A DNA stretch of 5,223 bases from NCBI GenBank assembly GCA_900551305.1, contig URVK01000137.1:1-5223 (forward strand), in the 5' to 3' direction. Below the pieces are notes generated by a model that was not told the DNA's origin, did not search any database, and worked only from the letters and a program-made list of their open reading frames with translations. Below, piece after piece: positions 5,012-5,223 of the stretch; position 1 is the first letter of the stretch; each line of letters opens with the position of its first letter. The position numbers and the translations under genes are program-made. Origin of the DNA: an uncultured Collinsella sp. (GTDB lineage Bacteria > Actinomycetota > Coriobacteriia > Coriobacteriales > Coriobacteriaceae).

Positions 5012-5223
5012 ATGTGCAATGTTTCGCTCAACGGTACGCAACCGTCCGATGCCTCCCTGCGCGTCCTGCGCGCGCTTGAGGCGGCTGGTCTTGAGGCTTG
5101 GTACGTTGGCGGTTGGGTGCGCGACGCCCTGATGGGATGCCCCAGCCACGATGTTGATATGTGCTGCAGCGGCCTGTGGCAGGAGTCCAAGGCGGCGCTC
5201 GAGGCCGCTGATATCGCGGTCGT
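5012..5223 (+). CDS. CCA tRNA nucleotidyltransferase / poly(A) polymerase family protein (N-terminal part, cut by window end)
   Basis: The frame is open from ATG at 5012 to the window end, giving 70 complete codons. AGGAGG (4998-5003), a perfect Shine-Dalgarno sequence, lies eight bases upstream. Residues 30-54 read W-Y-V-G-G-W-V-R-D-A-L-M-G followed by H46-D-V-D-M, the GG-x-V-R-D and HDxD signatures of class II nucleotidyltransferases. Asp47 and Asp49 would bind the catalytic metals. Known members add or repair the CCA end of tRNAs, or add poly(A). The first 29 residues form a helix-rich lead-in. The gene is separated from the kinases by a terminator and is probably unrelated to the PTS. CCA addition is the more likely role in an actinobacterium, but the distinguishing C-terminal part is not visible. 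Confidence 0.9.
   Translation, partial: MCNVSLNGTQPSDASLRVLRALEAAGLEAWYVGGWVRDALMGCPSHDVDMCCSGLWQESKAALEAADIAV

Overview
The window looks like a chromosomal segment of a high-GC actinobacterium of the class Coriobacteriia, most likely Collinsella or a close relative. This rests on GC-rich, C/G-ending codon use, the style of the protein sequences and the gene content. It is a judgement from the sequence, not a database result.

Layout: (1) Bases 1-96 are the last 31 codons of a gene whose tail resembles the C-terminus of a fructose-type PTS EIIA domain, closed by a strong intrinsic terminator (135-167). (2) Bases 97-618 hold no convincing gene. They contain two unusual inverted-repeat structures: a 25-bp perfect palindrome (177-249), and a 127-bp element with about 30-bp terminal inverted repeats directly bounded by CGCAG on both sides (354-480), which looks like a small non-autonomous mobile element. 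A weak candidate promoter and a ptsH leader able to hide its own Shine-Dalgarno sequence follow. (3) ptsH (HPr, 619-882) is followed by an intrinsic terminator (925-963) and then ptsI (Enzyme I, 1010-2719). (4) Two consecutive paralogous PfkB-family sugar-phosphate kinases of the 1-phosphofructokinase type follow (2794-3726 and 3915-4847). Each is 310 aa, each has its own downstream terminator, and a candidate promoter lies before the second. (5) Bases 5012-5223 are the start of a CCA-adding tRNA nucleotidyltransferase or poly(A) polymerase family gene, cut by the window edge.

Together the genes form a sugar phosphotransferase module. Enzyme I takes phosphate from PEP and passes it to HPr. 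HPr feeds sugar-specific EII complexes, one of which probably ends at the left edge. The kinases would convert the imported sugar 1-phosphate (probably fructose 1-phosphate) to the bisphosphate for glycolysis. The most interesting points are the possible RNA switch in the ptsH leader, the MITE-like element just upstream of ptsH, the kinase duplication in which the first copy has altered nucleotide- and substrate-site motifs, and unusual residues in otherwise invariant signatures of Enzyme I and both kinases. I found no wholly new system.
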